A DNA stretch of 64,000 nucleotides, from the NCBI GenBank assembly GCA_009838645.1, contig VXRC01000038.1, positions 109,205 to 173,204 on the forward strand, in the 5' to 3' direction. The notes beneath the pieces are model-generated. The model searched no databases. It had not been told where the DNA came from and saw only the letters and a program-made list of their open reading frames with translations. Positions 7,880 through 16,504 of this stretch are shown one piece after another. The stretch comes from Gemmatimonadota bacterium. GTDB lineage: Bacteria; JAAXHH01. Position numbers and translations under genes: made by a program. How positions within the stretch are numbered: position 1 is the stretch's first letter; every line of letters starts with the position of its first letter.

Positions 7880-8731
7880 ATGGACCCTTCCTGTCTTGCC
7901 TACCGTTTGACGGACGAAGAGCGGCGCCTCTTCGATGAACAGGGTTATTTCATCGTGGAGAACGTCCTGCCGGGTGACATGGTCGAAGCACTGGGCCGGA
8001 TCGCGGACCGCATCGACGCGGAACGCCGCCCGAACATGGGGGGCAGTCCCAACAGTATCAAGAACCACTTCGACATCATCGGACAGGACGATCTGCTGCT
8101 TGAACTGCTCGACTGGCCGAAGACCTTCCCCAAGGTCTGGGGCATTCTCGGGTGGCACATCCAGCTGTATCATTCCCACTTAATCGTTTCGCCGCCGTCG
8201 CCTTCGGATCAGAAGCCTAAAAAACGGCGTCTGGGCTGGCACCAGGACAGCGGCAGGCTCAATATCGACCTGGAGACCACGCCCCGACCGCGGGTGTCGC
8301 TGAAAGTGGCCTTCTTCCTGAGCGACTGCACGGCGACCGACCGGGGCAACTTCCACGCCATTCCGGGCAGCCACCAATGCGAGGCGATCGACTTTCCCGA
8401 AAACGCCGAGCTGGATCCCGAAGGCGCCGTTCCGATCCGTGCCGCGGCCGGCGACGCCGTGTTTTTCGATCGACGCCTCTGGCACGCCTCGGGGATCAAC
8501 TACTCCGATATCACACGCAAGGTGTTGTTCTACGGATACAGTTACCGCTGGCTGCGTCCCCGGGACAACATGACGGTGGATCACTACATGGACCGCTGCG
8601 ACCCCATACGCAGGCAGCTCCTGGGCGCCGGGCCATCGGGCGGTCATGGCTATACCTCGCCCCTGACCGAAGACATCCCACTGCGCGAATGGATCGCTGA
8701 ACATGCGGGCCGGGAATTCGTGGTAAACTGA
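7880..8731 (+). CDS. Phytanoyl-CoA dioxygenase (PhyH) family protein 1
   Basis: A 283-residue Fe(II)/2-oxoglutarate-dependent oxygenase. ATG at 7880 is preferred over GTG at 7856 because a CGGAG site precedes it. The iron-binding His-x-Asp is in GWHQDSGR, the distal His in RLWHASG, and the 2-oxoglutarate Arg follows in TRKVLFYGYSYRW. N-terminal LFDEQGYFIVENVL is the family's usual opening. PhyH proteins hydroxylate small molecules or lipids; large paralogous sets occur in marine uncultured bacteria. The substrate is unknown. It follows the sulfatase after the structured 142-base spacer and may be expressed separately. Confidence 0.9.
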   Translation: MDPSCLAYRLTDEERRLFDEQGYFIVENVLPGDMVEALGRIADRIDAERRPNMGGSPNSIKNHFDIIGQDDLLLELLDWPKTFPKVWGILGWHIQLYHSHLIVSPPSPSDQKPKKRRLGWHQDSGRLNIDLETTPRPRVSLKVAFFLSDCTATDRGNFHAIPGSHQCEAIDFPENAELDPEGAVPIRAAAGDAVFFDRRLWHASGINYSDITRKVLFYGYSYRWLRPRDNMTVDHYMDRCDPIRRQLLGAGPSGGHGYTSPLTEDIPLREWIAEHAGREFVVN

Positions 8732-8794
8732 GGCGGCCATGCCAACCCGGCGGTCCGTGGCGTTCGCGTCGGTCGCTGCGAGGTGATCAGTACT

Positions 8795-9088
8795 TTGCCT
8801 GATTCATCAGATACCCTGGCGGAACAACAGGCCCTGCTCGACCGGATTGCCGAAGCCATATCCGCGCGCGAACTGACCGCGCCCGCGGTCCTCTTCCTGG
8901 AATCCATGAAACCCCTCTCGTTTCTGGGCGGCCAGTTCATGGCATTCCTGAGTCCCTTCATTCACATGGTGGTGGATGCGTCGGACTACGACCGGATCGC
9001 CGAGGCCATCGAGCGCCGGGAGAACGTGGAGTTCCTGATCCAGCGCATAGAGCATCACGCCTCCGGGGCGGATGATACGGCAGACTGA
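8795..9088 (+). CDS. Small conserved-looking protein at the head of the GlmL cluster
   Basis: About 97 residues. I prefer TTG at 8795 because a perfect GAGGTGA ribosome site ends eight bases before it; GTG at 8783 would overlap that site. The product is helical: an amphipathic N-terminal helix (LAEQQALLDRIAEAIS), then a hydrophobic centre (PLSFLGGQFMAFLSPFIHMVV) and a charged C-terminal helix. I do not recognise the family. It ends four bases before the GlmL-type start and is probably the first gene of that operon. Confidence 0.65.
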   Translation: MPDSSDTLAEQQALLDRIAEAISARELTAPAVLFLESMKPLSFLGGQFMAFLSPFIHMVVDASDYDRIAEAIERRENVEFLIQRIEHHASGADDTAD

Positions 9089-9092
9089 ATTC

Positions 9093-10892
9093 ATGTCCCT
9101 ACCATCGGAAATCAACGTCATCCTGGCCACGGACTGCGGCAGCACGACCACCAAGGCCATCCTCATCGAGCGGCGTGACGGCGCTTACCGTCTCGTCGTT
9201 CGCGGCGAGGCGCCGACGACCGTGGAAGCGCCCTTCGAGGACGTCACGCGGGGCGTCCTCAACGCGGTGCGCGAGGTGGAGGAGCAGTCCGGCCGCGAGA
9301 TCCTCGACGGAGAACGGATCGTGTCGCCGGCGGAAGGCAACCGTGGGGTGGACGTCTACGTCTCGACGAGCAGCGCGGGCGGCGGGCTCCAGATGATGGT
9401 GGCCGGCGTGGTCAAGAGCATGACCGCCGAGAGTGCCGAACGGGCGGCCCTGGGCGCGGGCGCCATCGTCATGGAAACCCTGGCGTCCAACGACGGGCGT
9501 CGGCCCCACGAGCGCATCGAACGCATACGTCAGCTCCGTCCGGACATGATCCTGCTGTCCGGCGGCGTGGACGGCGGCACGAAGTCCCACGTGGTCGAGA
9601 TGGCCGAACTGATCGCCGCGGCGGACCCGAGACCCCGGCTGGGCAGCGGCTACGATCTGCCGGTGATTTACGCCGGGAACGCTGACGCCCGCGAAGACAT
9701 TGCCCGGATCCTGGCCGAACGGACGGAACTCAGCCAGGTGGACAACCTGCGGCCCGTGCTCGAAGCGGAGAACCTGGGCCCCGCCCGGGAACAGATCCAC
9801 ACCCTGTTCATGGAACACGTGATGGCCCAGGCGCCCGGGTACGGCGACCTTATGGCGTGGACCCACGTGCCGATCATGCCCACGCCCGGCGCCGTGGGAC
9901 GGATGGTGCGGGTCGTCGCGGAACGAAACGGAATCGACGTGCTGGGCGTTGATATCGGCGGTGCGACCACCGACGTGTTTTCGGTCTTCGGCGGCGCGTT
10001 CAACCGGACCGTCAGCGCCAATCTCGGCATGAGCTACAGCATTTCCAACGTGTTGACGGAGGCGGGACTGGAGGCCATAGCGCGGTGGCTGCCCTTTGAA
10101 ATGACCGACGCCGACCTGAAGGACCGCATGGGCAACAAGATGATTCGGCCCACCAGCATTCCCCAGACCATGGAGGAGCTGATCATCGAGCAGGCCGTGG
10201 CCCGGGAGGCCCTGCGGCTGGCCTTCGAGCAGCACAGGAACTTCGCCGTCGAGTTGAAGGGCGTGCAACAGCTCCGAACGATATCGGACACCTTCGAACA
10301 GCAGACGGGCGGCCGGACCCTGGTCGACCTGATGAACCTGGACCTGATCATCGGCAGCGGGGGCGTGCTCTCCCACGCGCCGGGCCGGTCGCAGGCCGCG
10401 CTGATGATGGTGGACGCCTTCCAGCCCGAGGGCATCACGAACCTGGCGGTGGACAGCATCTTCATGATGCCCCACCTGGGCGTGCTGTCGACCGTGCATG
10501 AAACCGCGGCGCTGGAGGTATTCGACCGGGATTGCCTCGTTCACCTTGGGCCGTGCGTGGCGCCCGTGGGCACCGGATCGTCCGGCACCCCATGCGCGAC
10601 CGTCAGGGCGAGGTCGGACGACGTGGAATGGACGCACGAGGCGGCCGTGGGCGAACTGGCCGCGATTCCGGCCGGGGAGGAGGAGGTCGCCCTGGAGGTC
10701 GCGCCCGCCCGCGGGTTCGACGCCGGCGCCGGACGGGGTGTGACCGTCTCCCGTACCGTGCGGAACGGCCCCCTGGGCGTGATTATCGACACCCGAGGCA
10801 GGCCGCTTCAACAGCCGGAGGACGCGGCCGAACGGGTAGAAACGCTGCAGAGGGATTACCGCGCACTCGACCTCTATCCGGAGTCCGGCTGA
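9093..10892 (+). CDS. glmL: GlmL/MutL-family ASKHA ATPase (glutamate mutase L type)
   Basis: A 599-residue protein of the family annotated as glutamate mutase L, named for a gene that accompanies cobalamin-dependent glutamate mutase in clostridia. It has the actin/Hsp70-like phosphate loop 1 DCGSTTTKA (residues 14-22), phosphate loop 2 VDIGGATTD (near 286) and adenosine motif IGSGG (near 418), so it should bind and hydrolyse ATP. ATG at 9093 is chosen; ATG at 9072 overlaps the previous gene. Its stop overlaps the next ATG (TGATG). No mutase subunit gene (MutE/GlmE or MutS/GlmS) is in the window, so the name describes ancestry, not role. The context is instead a run of membrane proteins. Confidence 0.85.
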   Translation: MSLPSEINVILATDCGSTTTKAILIERRDGAYRLVVRGEAPTTVEAPFEDVTRGVLNAVREVEEQSGREILDGERIVSPAEGNRGVDVYVSTSSAGGGLQMMVAGVVKSMTAESAERAALGAGAIVMETLASNDGRRPHERIERIRQLRPDMILLSGGVDGGTKSHVVEMAELIAAADPRPRLGSGYDLPVIYAGNADAREDIARILAERTELSQVDNLRPVLEAENLGPAREQIHTLFMEHVMAQAPGYGDLMAWTHVPIMPTPGAVGRMVRVVAERNGIDVLGVDIGGATTDVFSVFGGAFNRTVSANLGMSYSISNVLTEAGLEAIARWLPFEMTDADLKDRMGNKMIRPTSIPQTMEELIIEQAVAREALRLAFEQHRNFAVELKGVQQLRTISDTFEQQTGGRTLVDLMNLDLIIGSGGVLSHAPGRSQAALMMVDAFQPEGITNLAVDSIFMMPHLGVLSTVHETAALEVFDRDCLVHLGPCVAPVGTGSSGTPCATVRARSDDVEWTHEAAVGELAAIPAGEEEVALEVAPARGFDAGAGRGVTVSRTVRNGPLGVIIDTRGRPLQQPEDAAERVETLQRDYRALDLYPESG

Positions 10893-12031
10893 TGGCCCAC
10901 GCCTATACATCCGGCCTGCGCGTATCGCCGCGGACCGTCGTCGCCAGGACGCGCCGGCTGCCCCTGAGCGGCCAGGTGCTGGTGGATGTCGGCGACCGGG
11001 TACGGCCCGACACGGTGGTCGCCGAAACCTACCTGCCCGGCCCGGTGCACAACGTCAATGTGGCCAATGCCCTGGCCATCGTGCCGGAGGAAGTGCCGGG
11101 CTGCATGCTCAAGCAACGGGACGAACCGGTGGCGAAAGGCGAGTTGATCGCCGAATCCAGGGGGATCTTCGGTCTGTTCAAGTCCAGCGTCCGGTGTCCC
11201 GAAAGCGGCACCATCGAAATGGTCTCGGAAGTGACCGGACAGGTGCTCATCCGGGAACCGTCGACCCCGGTGCGGATCAATGCCTACCTCGACGGCACGG
11301 TCACCGAAACACTGCCCGGTGAGGGCGTCGTGGTGGAAACGGCCGGCGCCTGCATTCAGGGTATCTTCGGCGTAGGGGGCGAAACGCACGCGCCGATAAG
11401 CCAGATCGTCCAATCGCCCGAAGACGAGGTCACCGTTGAGATGATCGATGAACGCCTGCGGGGCCGGATCGCCTGCTGCGGATCCATGATCACCCTTGAC
11501 GCGTTGCGTAAGTTGATAGAGGTCGGTGCGTCCGGCGTGGTCGTGGGCGGCATGCTGTACCACGATATCGGCGACCTCCTGGGATACCAGATCGGCGTCG
11601 CGGTGACCGGCGGGGAGGAAATCGGACTGACCATGATCGTCACCGAGGGCTTCGGACGGTTGCCCATGGCCGAACGCACCTTCGAATTGCTCCGTTCCCT
11701 GCAGGACCGCGAAGCTTCACTGAGCGGCGCCACGCAGATCCGGGCCGGCGTGATTCGGCCCGAGATCATCATCAAGTCCGCCGGTGGCGAGGCGTCCGCC
11801 GATGAGGCGTCCTCGGAACGGGTGAGTAAGGCCGGCCGCGGCCTTGAAGCCGGTTCGCTGGTCCGCCTGATCCGCGAGCCCTGGTTCGGGGAACTCGCCA
11901 CGGTGGCCTCGCTGCCCGAACAACCCGTGCGGCTTCCCACGGGCGCCTTCGCCCGGGTGCTGCAAGCCCGCAGGACGAACGGAGCGCTCGTGACGGTGCC
12001 CCGGGCGAACGTGGAAATCGTGGAGACCTGA
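10892..12031 (+). CDS. Barrel-sandwich-hybrid protein with C-terminal KOW-like module
   Basis: A 379-residue soluble protein. The start is fixed by the TGATG overlap with the GlmL-type gene; the reading frame upstream of it is antisense-like. The N-terminal half shows repeated biotinyl/lipoyl-like beta motifs of the form VDVGDRVRPDTVVAE and EPVAKGELIAES, as in barrel-sandwich folds of RnfC or RNA polymerase beta-prime. The middle (CCGSMITLDALRKLIEVGASGVVVGG) looks like an alpha/beta domain. The C-terminal 60 residues (LEAGSLVRLIREPWFGELATV to TVPRANVEIVE) resemble a KOW/SH3 barrel. No catalytic motif is seen. It couples to the DUF6754-like gene by another TGATG overlap, so stoichiometric expression with the ATPase is likely. 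Confidence 0.7.
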   Translation: MAHAYTSGLRVSPRTVVARTRRLPLSGQVLVDVGDRVRPDTVVAETYLPGPVHNVNVANALAIVPEEVPGCMLKQRDEPVAKGELIAESRGIFGLFKSSVRCPESGTIEMVSEVTGQVLIREPSTPVRINAYLDGTVTETLPGEGVVVETAGACIQGIFGVGGETHAPISQIVQSPEDEVTVEMIDERLRGRIACCGSMITLDALRKLIEVGASGVVVGGMLYHDIGDLLGYQIGVAVTGGEEIGLTMIVTEGFGRLPMAERTFELLRSLQDREASLSGATQIRAGVIRPEIIIKSAGGEASADEASSERVSKAGRGLEAGSLVRLIREPWFGELATVASLPEQPVRLPTGAFARVLQARRTNGALVTVPRANVEIVET

Positions 12032-13008
12032 TGCACCTCTGCCCAACCCCCCGCATACCGCATTGTGTATCTCACTCGACCAAACCGCATCATGTGGTCT
12101 CCGCGTATGCGGCAGTCTTTTCCCTGCTGCGTGCAGTCTTTGCGTTCGCGGCGATCTTCTCCTTGCTGCAGGCGGACCCCGTTCTAGCCCAGGCCGGCGC
12201 CGAATCCGGCTGGTTCAACGCGGACCGGACCCAGGCCCTGGTCCTGGGGATCATCCTGACGGGCGCTATTTTGCTTTACGTCGTGCTGGCCTCCGCGGGC
12301 CGGCCGCTTTTCATACGCAAGATCGCCGGCCTGGAGACGGTGGAAGAAGCCGTGGGACGGGCGACGGAGATGGGCAAACCCATCCTCTACGTCCCGGGCC
12401 TGAACGACATGGACGAGGTGCAGACCATCGCGTCCATGAACCTGCTGGGTCATCTCGCCACCATCATCGCGGGCTACGATTCCAGGCTGCACGTGCCCGT
12501 ACGCAAGTCCCTCGTCATGAGCGTGGCCCGGGAAACCGTGCAGCAGTCCTACCTGACCGCGGGCCGCCCCGACGCCTACCAGGAGGACGACATCCACTAC
12601 GTCTCGGATGCGCAGTTCGCATACGCGGCGGCCGTCGACGGCATCATCGTACGGGAAAAGCCGGCCGCCTGCTTCTACCTGGGCGGGTTCTACGCCGAGT
12701 CCCTCATCCTGGCGGAAACGGGCAACTCCATCGGGGCCATACAGATCGCGGGAACGGCAAGGCCTCCCCAATTGCCCTTCTTCGTAGCGGCCTGCGACTA
12801 TACGCTGATCGGAGAGGAATTGTTCGCCGCCAGCGCGTACCTGTCCAAGGAACCGCGCATGCTGGGCAGCCTGAAGGGACAGGACGCCGGCAAGGGCATC
12901 GCCATCGTATTCATCCTGGCCGGCAGTGCGCTGGCCACCCTGGAATCCATTACCGGAAGTGAAACCGTCCGCGAAGTCTCCGAAATCGTACTCTGGCTAT
13001 TCAGGTAG
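12031..13008 (+). CDS. Membrane-anchored protein, DUF6754-like
   Basis: A 325-residue protein beginning with an odd His/Pro-rich 23-residue lead, then a hydrophobic signal-like segment (about 28-47) ending in VLAQA. A second helix lies at about 66-88 (LVLGIILTGAILLYVV) and a C-terminal helix near 290-308. Between them is a conserved-looking domain (GKPILYVPGLNDMDEVQTIASMN cut short here as GKPILYVPGLND). I recall this architecture as DUF6754, from memory only. GTG at 12097 would remove the odd lead, but the TGATG overlap supports 12031. It is one of four membrane components of the GlmL cluster. Confidence 0.65.
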   Translation: MHLCPTPRIPHCVSHSTKPHHVVSAYAAVFSLLRAVFAFAAIFSLLQADPVLAQAGAESGWFNADRTQALVLGIILTGAILLYVVLASAGRPLFIRKIAGLETVEEAVGRATEMGKPILYVPGLNDMDEVQTIASMNLLGHLATIIAGYDSRLHVPVRKSLVMSVARETVQQSYLTAGRPDAYQEDDIHYVSDAQFAYAAAVDGIIVREKPAACFYLGGFYAESLILAETGNSIGAIQIAGTARPPQLPFFVAACDYTLIGEELFAASAYLSKEPRMLGSLKGQDAGKGIAIVFILAGSALATLESITGSETVREVSEIVLWLFR

Positions 13009-13013
13009 ATCCC

Positions 13014-13694
13014 ATGCGCCGTAGAATACCCCTTATCATCACCTTCATCATCGGCGTGGTCCTGATTACGGGATACTTCGTGACGCGGGGCCCCTTCAAT
13101 ACGCTCTACGAGAGTTTCTCGGACTACTTCGCCATCATTACCGTCTTTGCGTTCATCCTCGGCGGAGGGAGCCTGCTCAAGATCCACCTGAAACGCGTTT
13201 CCAGCCGCGCCGCGGACTGGCCCTACAGCGTGGTCACCCTGGTGGCCTTCCTCGTCACCCTGGTGATCGGCCTGTTCAAGGTGGGCAACCCCGGCGGGAT
13301 GGGCGGGGAGATCCTGGCCTCGGGTTCCTGGCTTCGGTTCATGTTCGACGGGGTCTACAACCCGCTGTCGGCCACCATGTTCTCCCTGCTGGCCTTCTTC
13401 GTCGCCTCGGCTTCCTACCGCGCCTTCAGGGCGCGCACGAAGGAGGCCACCATCCTCTTGTCGGCCGCCATGGTCATCCTGCTGGGCAGGACCCCCGTAG
13501 GGGCGTGGCTGACGGCCTGGATGCCGGAAAGCCTGGCATTCCTCGAACTGCCGAACCTGGCCAACTGGATCATGGCCTGGCCCAATACGGCCGGCCAGCG
13601 GGCCATCATGATCGGAATCGCCCTGGGGGTCATCGCGACTTCGCTGCGCATCATCCTGGGGATCGAACGAAACTACCTGGGCCGGGGAGAATGA
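13014..13694 (+). CDS. Six-span membrane protein of the GlmL cluster
   Basis: A 226-residue integral membrane protein with roughly six helices (7-24, 38-58, 72-90, 112-134, 143-160, 195-215). The N-terminal RRRIPLIITFIIGVV suggests a cytoplasmic start. A Gly-rich loop (KVGNPGGMGGEIL) separates helices 3 and 4. I do not recognise a family. It begins five bases after the DUF6754-like stop and its own stop is embedded in the next start (ATGA), so it belongs to the same operon. Confidence 0.7.
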   Translation: MRRRIPLIITFIIGVVLITGYFVTRGPFNTLYESFSDYFAIITVFAFILGGGSLLKIHLKRVSSRAADWPYSVVTLVAFLVTLVIGLFKVGNPGGMGGEILASGSWLRFMFDGVYNPLSATMFSLLAFFVASASYRAFRARTKEATILLSAAMVILLGRTPVGAWLTAWMPESLAFLELPNLANWIMAWPNTAGQRAIMIGIALGVIATSLRIILGIERNYLGRGE

Positions 13695-14596
13695 GCATGC
13701 GGATTCCCGATTCCATCCTGCAGATCGACCGCCGGATCATCTTCCTGCTGATCGGGGCGGCGGTTTGCATCCCCTTGCTCCTGAAACCCCGCTTCCAGGA
13801 CAGCCCCACGCCCATCGTCCAGTCGATCTTCGACACCGTGGAACGGCTTCCGTCCGGGTCGCGGGTGTTCCTTTCCTTCGATTACGGCCCGGACACCGCG
13901 CCCGAGCTGGATCCCATGGCGAAGGCCCTCGTGCGGCATACGATGACACGCGGCCACGAAGTGTCCTTCTTCACCCTGTTCCCCGAAGGGGTGGGACAGA
14001 TCAAGAAGATCACGGACAACCTGCTGCCCGTGGAGTTCCCGGACAAGGCGTACGGGCGGGACTACGTGAACCTGGGGTACAAGGCCGGTCTGGGCGGCGC
14101 CATCAACACCATGGTGGTCAACTTCAGGACGCTGGTCAACGCCGACGCGGAGGGCACGCCGCTCGACGACCTGCCCATAACCGCGGACGTGGACGAGATG
14201 GTGGACTACGTCATCATCCTGAGCCTGACCGCTGGGGACCCCGGACTGAAGGAGTGGATCCAGTTCGCGGGCGACATCGCGGGGATTCCCGTCATGGGCG
14301 GCGGCACGGCCGTGGTGGCGCCGGAACTCTATCCCTACTATCCCCAGCAACTGGTCGGCTTGATGGGCGGCCTCAAAGGGGCTTCCGAGTACGAGTCCGC
14401 CCTGGTGGACCGGTATCCGGCCTACCGGAACGCCACTATGGAGGCCACCATGCGCATGGGTCCCCAGGTCGTGACCCACGTGCTGATCGTCCTGCTAGTC
14501 TTGCTGGGCAACCTGGCCTATTTCTTCGGTCGGTCTGGCCGGGCGGCCCGGGCAGGCCGAACGGGCCAGGGTAACCGGGCGGTACGCCGGCCATAG
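13691..14596 (+). CDS. Bitopic protein with an extramembrane alpha/beta domain, GlmL cluster
   Basis: A 301-residue protein with one helix near each end (13-33 and about 260-280) flanking a roughly 220-residue soluble domain. That domain has several strand-like segments (SRVFLSFDYG, HEVSFFTLFP, VDYVIILSL) and a Gly-rich VMGGGTAVVAP stretch, and reads like a Rossmann- or binding-protein-type fold. No catalytic motif is recognised. The start overlaps the upstream stop (ATGA). The Gly/Arg-rich C-terminal tail (about 20 residues) is low complexity. The two-anchor design suggests a domain held against the membrane, perhaps facing the periplasm. Confidence 0.65.
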   Translation: MSMRIPDSILQIDRRIIFLLIGAAVCIPLLLKPRFQDSPTPIVQSIFDTVERLPSGSRVFLSFDYGPDTAPELDPMAKALVRHTMTRGHEVSFFTLFPEGVGQIKKITDNLLPVEFPDKAYGRDYVNLGYKAGLGGAINTMVVNFRTLVNADAEGTPLDDLPITADVDEMVDYVIILSLTAGDPGLKEWIQFAGDIAGIPVMGGGTAVVAPELYPYYPQQLVGLMGGLKGASEYESALVDRYPAYRNATMEATMRMGPQVVTHVLIVLLVLLGNLAYFFGRSGRAARAGRTGQGNRAVRRP

Positions 14597-14607
14597 AGGA
14601 CCTTTTA

Positions 14608-15282
14608 ATGGATGTAACGCTGATGCTCTGGATCGACGCGGCCCTCACGCTGATGATCCTCAGTTTCCTTTACCGGGACAATCCCTTCTACAAGTTCGCC
14701 GAACACCTGTTCGTCGGCGTTTCGGCCGCTTACCTGATGGCCGTCGGGTTCTGGGACCACCTGGTGCCGAATCTGCTCGGCAAGCTGTTCCCTTCGCTCA
14801 TGTCGGGCGTTGTGCCCGGCGCAGAGGGCCGGTCGCCGGACTACTACTACATCATCCCCGCCGTCTTCGGCCTGCTGCTGCTCACCCGCCTGATCGACCG
14901 CTGGGCCTGGCTCAGCCGCTGGGCCCTGGCCTTCATCGTCGGCGGCGCGGCGGGATTCAACCTGCCCCGCTTCCTCGATTCGGACTTCATCATCCAGGTC
15001 CAGAGCACCATGATCCCCCTCGTGGTGCTCGACGCATCAGGCAACCTGCTCTGGGGCGCCAGCTTTTCACACATCGTGCTCGTCCTGGGCGTGATCTGCG
15101 GCCTGGTGTACTTCTTCTTCTCCGTGGAGCACAAAGGCGTGCTGGGACAAGTGTCCCGCGCGGGTATCTGGGTCTTGATGGTGACCTTCGGCGCGGCCTT
15201 CGGGTACACGGTCATGGCGCGCATCTCCCTGCTGACCGGCCGGATGGAGGCCCTGGGCGCCTGGCTCGGTTCGATCTTCTGA
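14608..15282 (+). CDS. Multi-span membrane protein ending the GlmL cluster
   Basis: A 224-residue integral membrane protein with about six helices (5-22, 30-47, 72-93, 100-118, 153-174, 183-204). A region between helices 2 and 3 (LGKLFPSLMSGVVPGAEGRSP cut here to LGKLFPSLMSGVV) is polar. An AGAGGA site precedes the ATG. No family recognised. It is the last gene of the tightly packed 8795-15282 run; the next gene is 134 bases away behind a structured spacer. Confidence 0.7.
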   Translation: MDVTLMLWIDAALTLMILSFLYRDNPFYKFAEHLFVGVSAAYLMAVGFWDHLVPNLLGKLFPSLMSGVVPGAEGRSPDYYYIIPAVFGLLLLTRLIDRWAWLSRWALAFIVGGAAGFNLPRFLDSDFIIQVQSTMIPLVVLDASGNLLWGASFSHIVLVLGVICGLVYFFFSVEHKGVLGQVSRAGIWVLMVTFGAAFGYTVMARISLLTGRMEALGAWLGSIF

Positions 15283-15294
15283 ACAGCCGTGCGG

Positions 15295-15389
15295 TCCGGC
15301 GCCGGAAACCATGATTTCTGTTGCGCGCGGCACGGGGCCGCTGTTTCTTACTGAACCGTTATTTTCGGTCCCGGCGCGTTCCGCCGGGA
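15295..15389 (+). other. Structured spacer before the sugar nucleotidyltransferase
   Basis: This 134-base gap holds a perfect 12-base palindrome, TCCGGCGCCGGA (15295-15306), and further on a clean hairpin, TCCCGGCG (15369-15376) with CGCCGGGA (15382-15389) and a five-base loop. The second hairpin ends 28 bases before the ATG at 15417. Neither is followed by a U-tract. They could end the GlmL transcript in a Rho-dependent way or control the next gene. Confidence 0.4.
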
Positions 15390-15416
15390 GAGGGTGCACA
15401 CGCGCAAGGAAGTTAC

Positions 15417-16439
15417 ATGAAAGCCATCATTCCCGTCGCTGGCAGCGGCAGCCGATTGCGCCCCCTCACGCTTGAAACTCCCAAGGCCATGGTCCCCGTC
15501 GCCGGCAAGCCGGTGCTGGAATACCTGCTCGACCAGGTAACCGGCATGGGCATCCGCGACGTCGTGCTGGTGATCTCGCCTTCGGGTGACGCCATCCGCC
15601 GGTTCGTCGACCGGCGGGACGACCTCGAAGCCCGGTACGTCGTGCAACGCGAGCCGCTCGGGATCGGACACGCCGTGCACCTGTGTGCGGACCTCGTGGA
15701 TGACGATCCGCTCCTGGTCCTGCTGGGGGATGTCATCTACCTTTCCGATTTCGCTTTCCTGGCCGGGGAGCCGTCCGGCAACGCCATCGGCGTCAAGCGG
15801 GTCGCCGGTTACCTGAGCCGGTACGGACTGGTTGAAATCGAGGACGGGCGGATTACCCGGCTGGTGGAGAAACCCGACCATCCCGTATCGAATCTCGCGA
15901 TCGCCGGAATCTACGGTTTCTCCAGTCCGCGGCCGCTCATGGAAGGACTGGAAACACTTGTGCGGTCCGGACGAAGGACCCGGAACGAGTATCAGCTGAC
16001 GGACGCCCTGCAGTGGATGGTGGAACAGGGCGAACACCTGGTCCCCTTTGAAGTCGACGACTTGTACGACTGCGGCACACCGGACCGTCTGCTGGAGGCC
16101 AACAGGCGGCTGCTCGATCTGAACGGGGGGCGTTGTGACATACCCGGCAGCGTAATCATTCCGCCGGTAGACATCGCGTCCGACGCCCGTGTCCACCGGT
16201 CGGTCATCGGTCCTCACGTCGCCATTTCGTCCCGGGCTTCCGTCGCGCGCACCGTCATCCGCGACGCCATCATCGAAAGCCACGCCCGTATCGAGAACTG
16301 CGACCTCAGAGGGTCCATCGTTGCCCCCCATGCCGTCCTGGCCGATACGGTAAGGCGTGTTCCGGTCGGCCCGGGTAACCCGGCCAGCCCTGACAGCCCC
16401 GACGGCCCGGCCGGCGCGCAATGCGAAGTATTCGTCTGA
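15417..16439 (+). CDS. Sugar-phosphate nucleotidyltransferase with left-handed helix tail
   Basis: A 340-residue nucleotidyltransferase of the glucose-1-phosphate thymidylyl/uridylyl/mannose-1-phosphate guanylyl type. The opening IIPVAGSGSRLRPLTLETPKAM is the signature nucleotide loop (cut: GSGSRLRPLT, with Lys in PKAM). VLLGD holds the metal-binding Asp near residue 105, and LVEKP the sugar-phosphate Lys. The C-terminal third (VIGPHVAISSRASVARTVI cut to GPHVAISSRASV) shows hexapeptide-repeat spacing. The last residues are Pro/Asp low complexity. ATG at 15417 with an AAGGAAG site is preferred to the upstream frame. It supplies activated sugar for envelope polysaccharide; the exact sugar is unknown. 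Confidence 0.88.
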   Translation: MKAIIPVAGSGSRLRPLTLETPKAMVPVAGKPVLEYLLDQVTGMGIRDVVLVISPSGDAIRRFVDRRDDLEARYVVQREPLGIGHAVHLCADLVDDDPLLVLLGDVIYLSDFAFLAGEPSGNAIGVKRVAGYLSRYGLVEIEDGRITRLVEKPDHPVSNLAIAGIYGFSSPRPLMEGLETLVRSGRRTRNEYQLTDALQWMVEQGEHLVPFEVDDLYDCGTPDRLLEANRRLLDLNGGRCDIPGSVIIPPVDIASDARVHRSVIGPHVAISSRASVARTVIRDAIIESHARIENCDLRGSIVAPHAVLADTVRRVPVGPGNPASPDSPDGPAGAQCEVFV

Positions 16440-16504
16440 CCCTTAACCGAAACCACTAAACCGATCGTTCCCGACCCACGGGCAGCTCGTTAGGAGCAAG
16501 ACGC

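Noticed and set aside
9093..10892. DNA mismatch-repair MutL
   Set aside because: The name MutL is shared by accident; the protein has ASKHA phosphate loops and none of the GHKL motifs of mismatch-repair MutL.
9099..10910. 603-residue open frame on the minus strand
   Set aside because: Exact antisense of the GlmL-type gene, His/Arg/Gly-rich, no recognisable domain.
16440..16504. SAM riboswitch upstream of metK
   Set aside because: The leader is only 65 bases and shows neither SAM-I helices nor a SAM-II-like pseudoknot that I can recognise.
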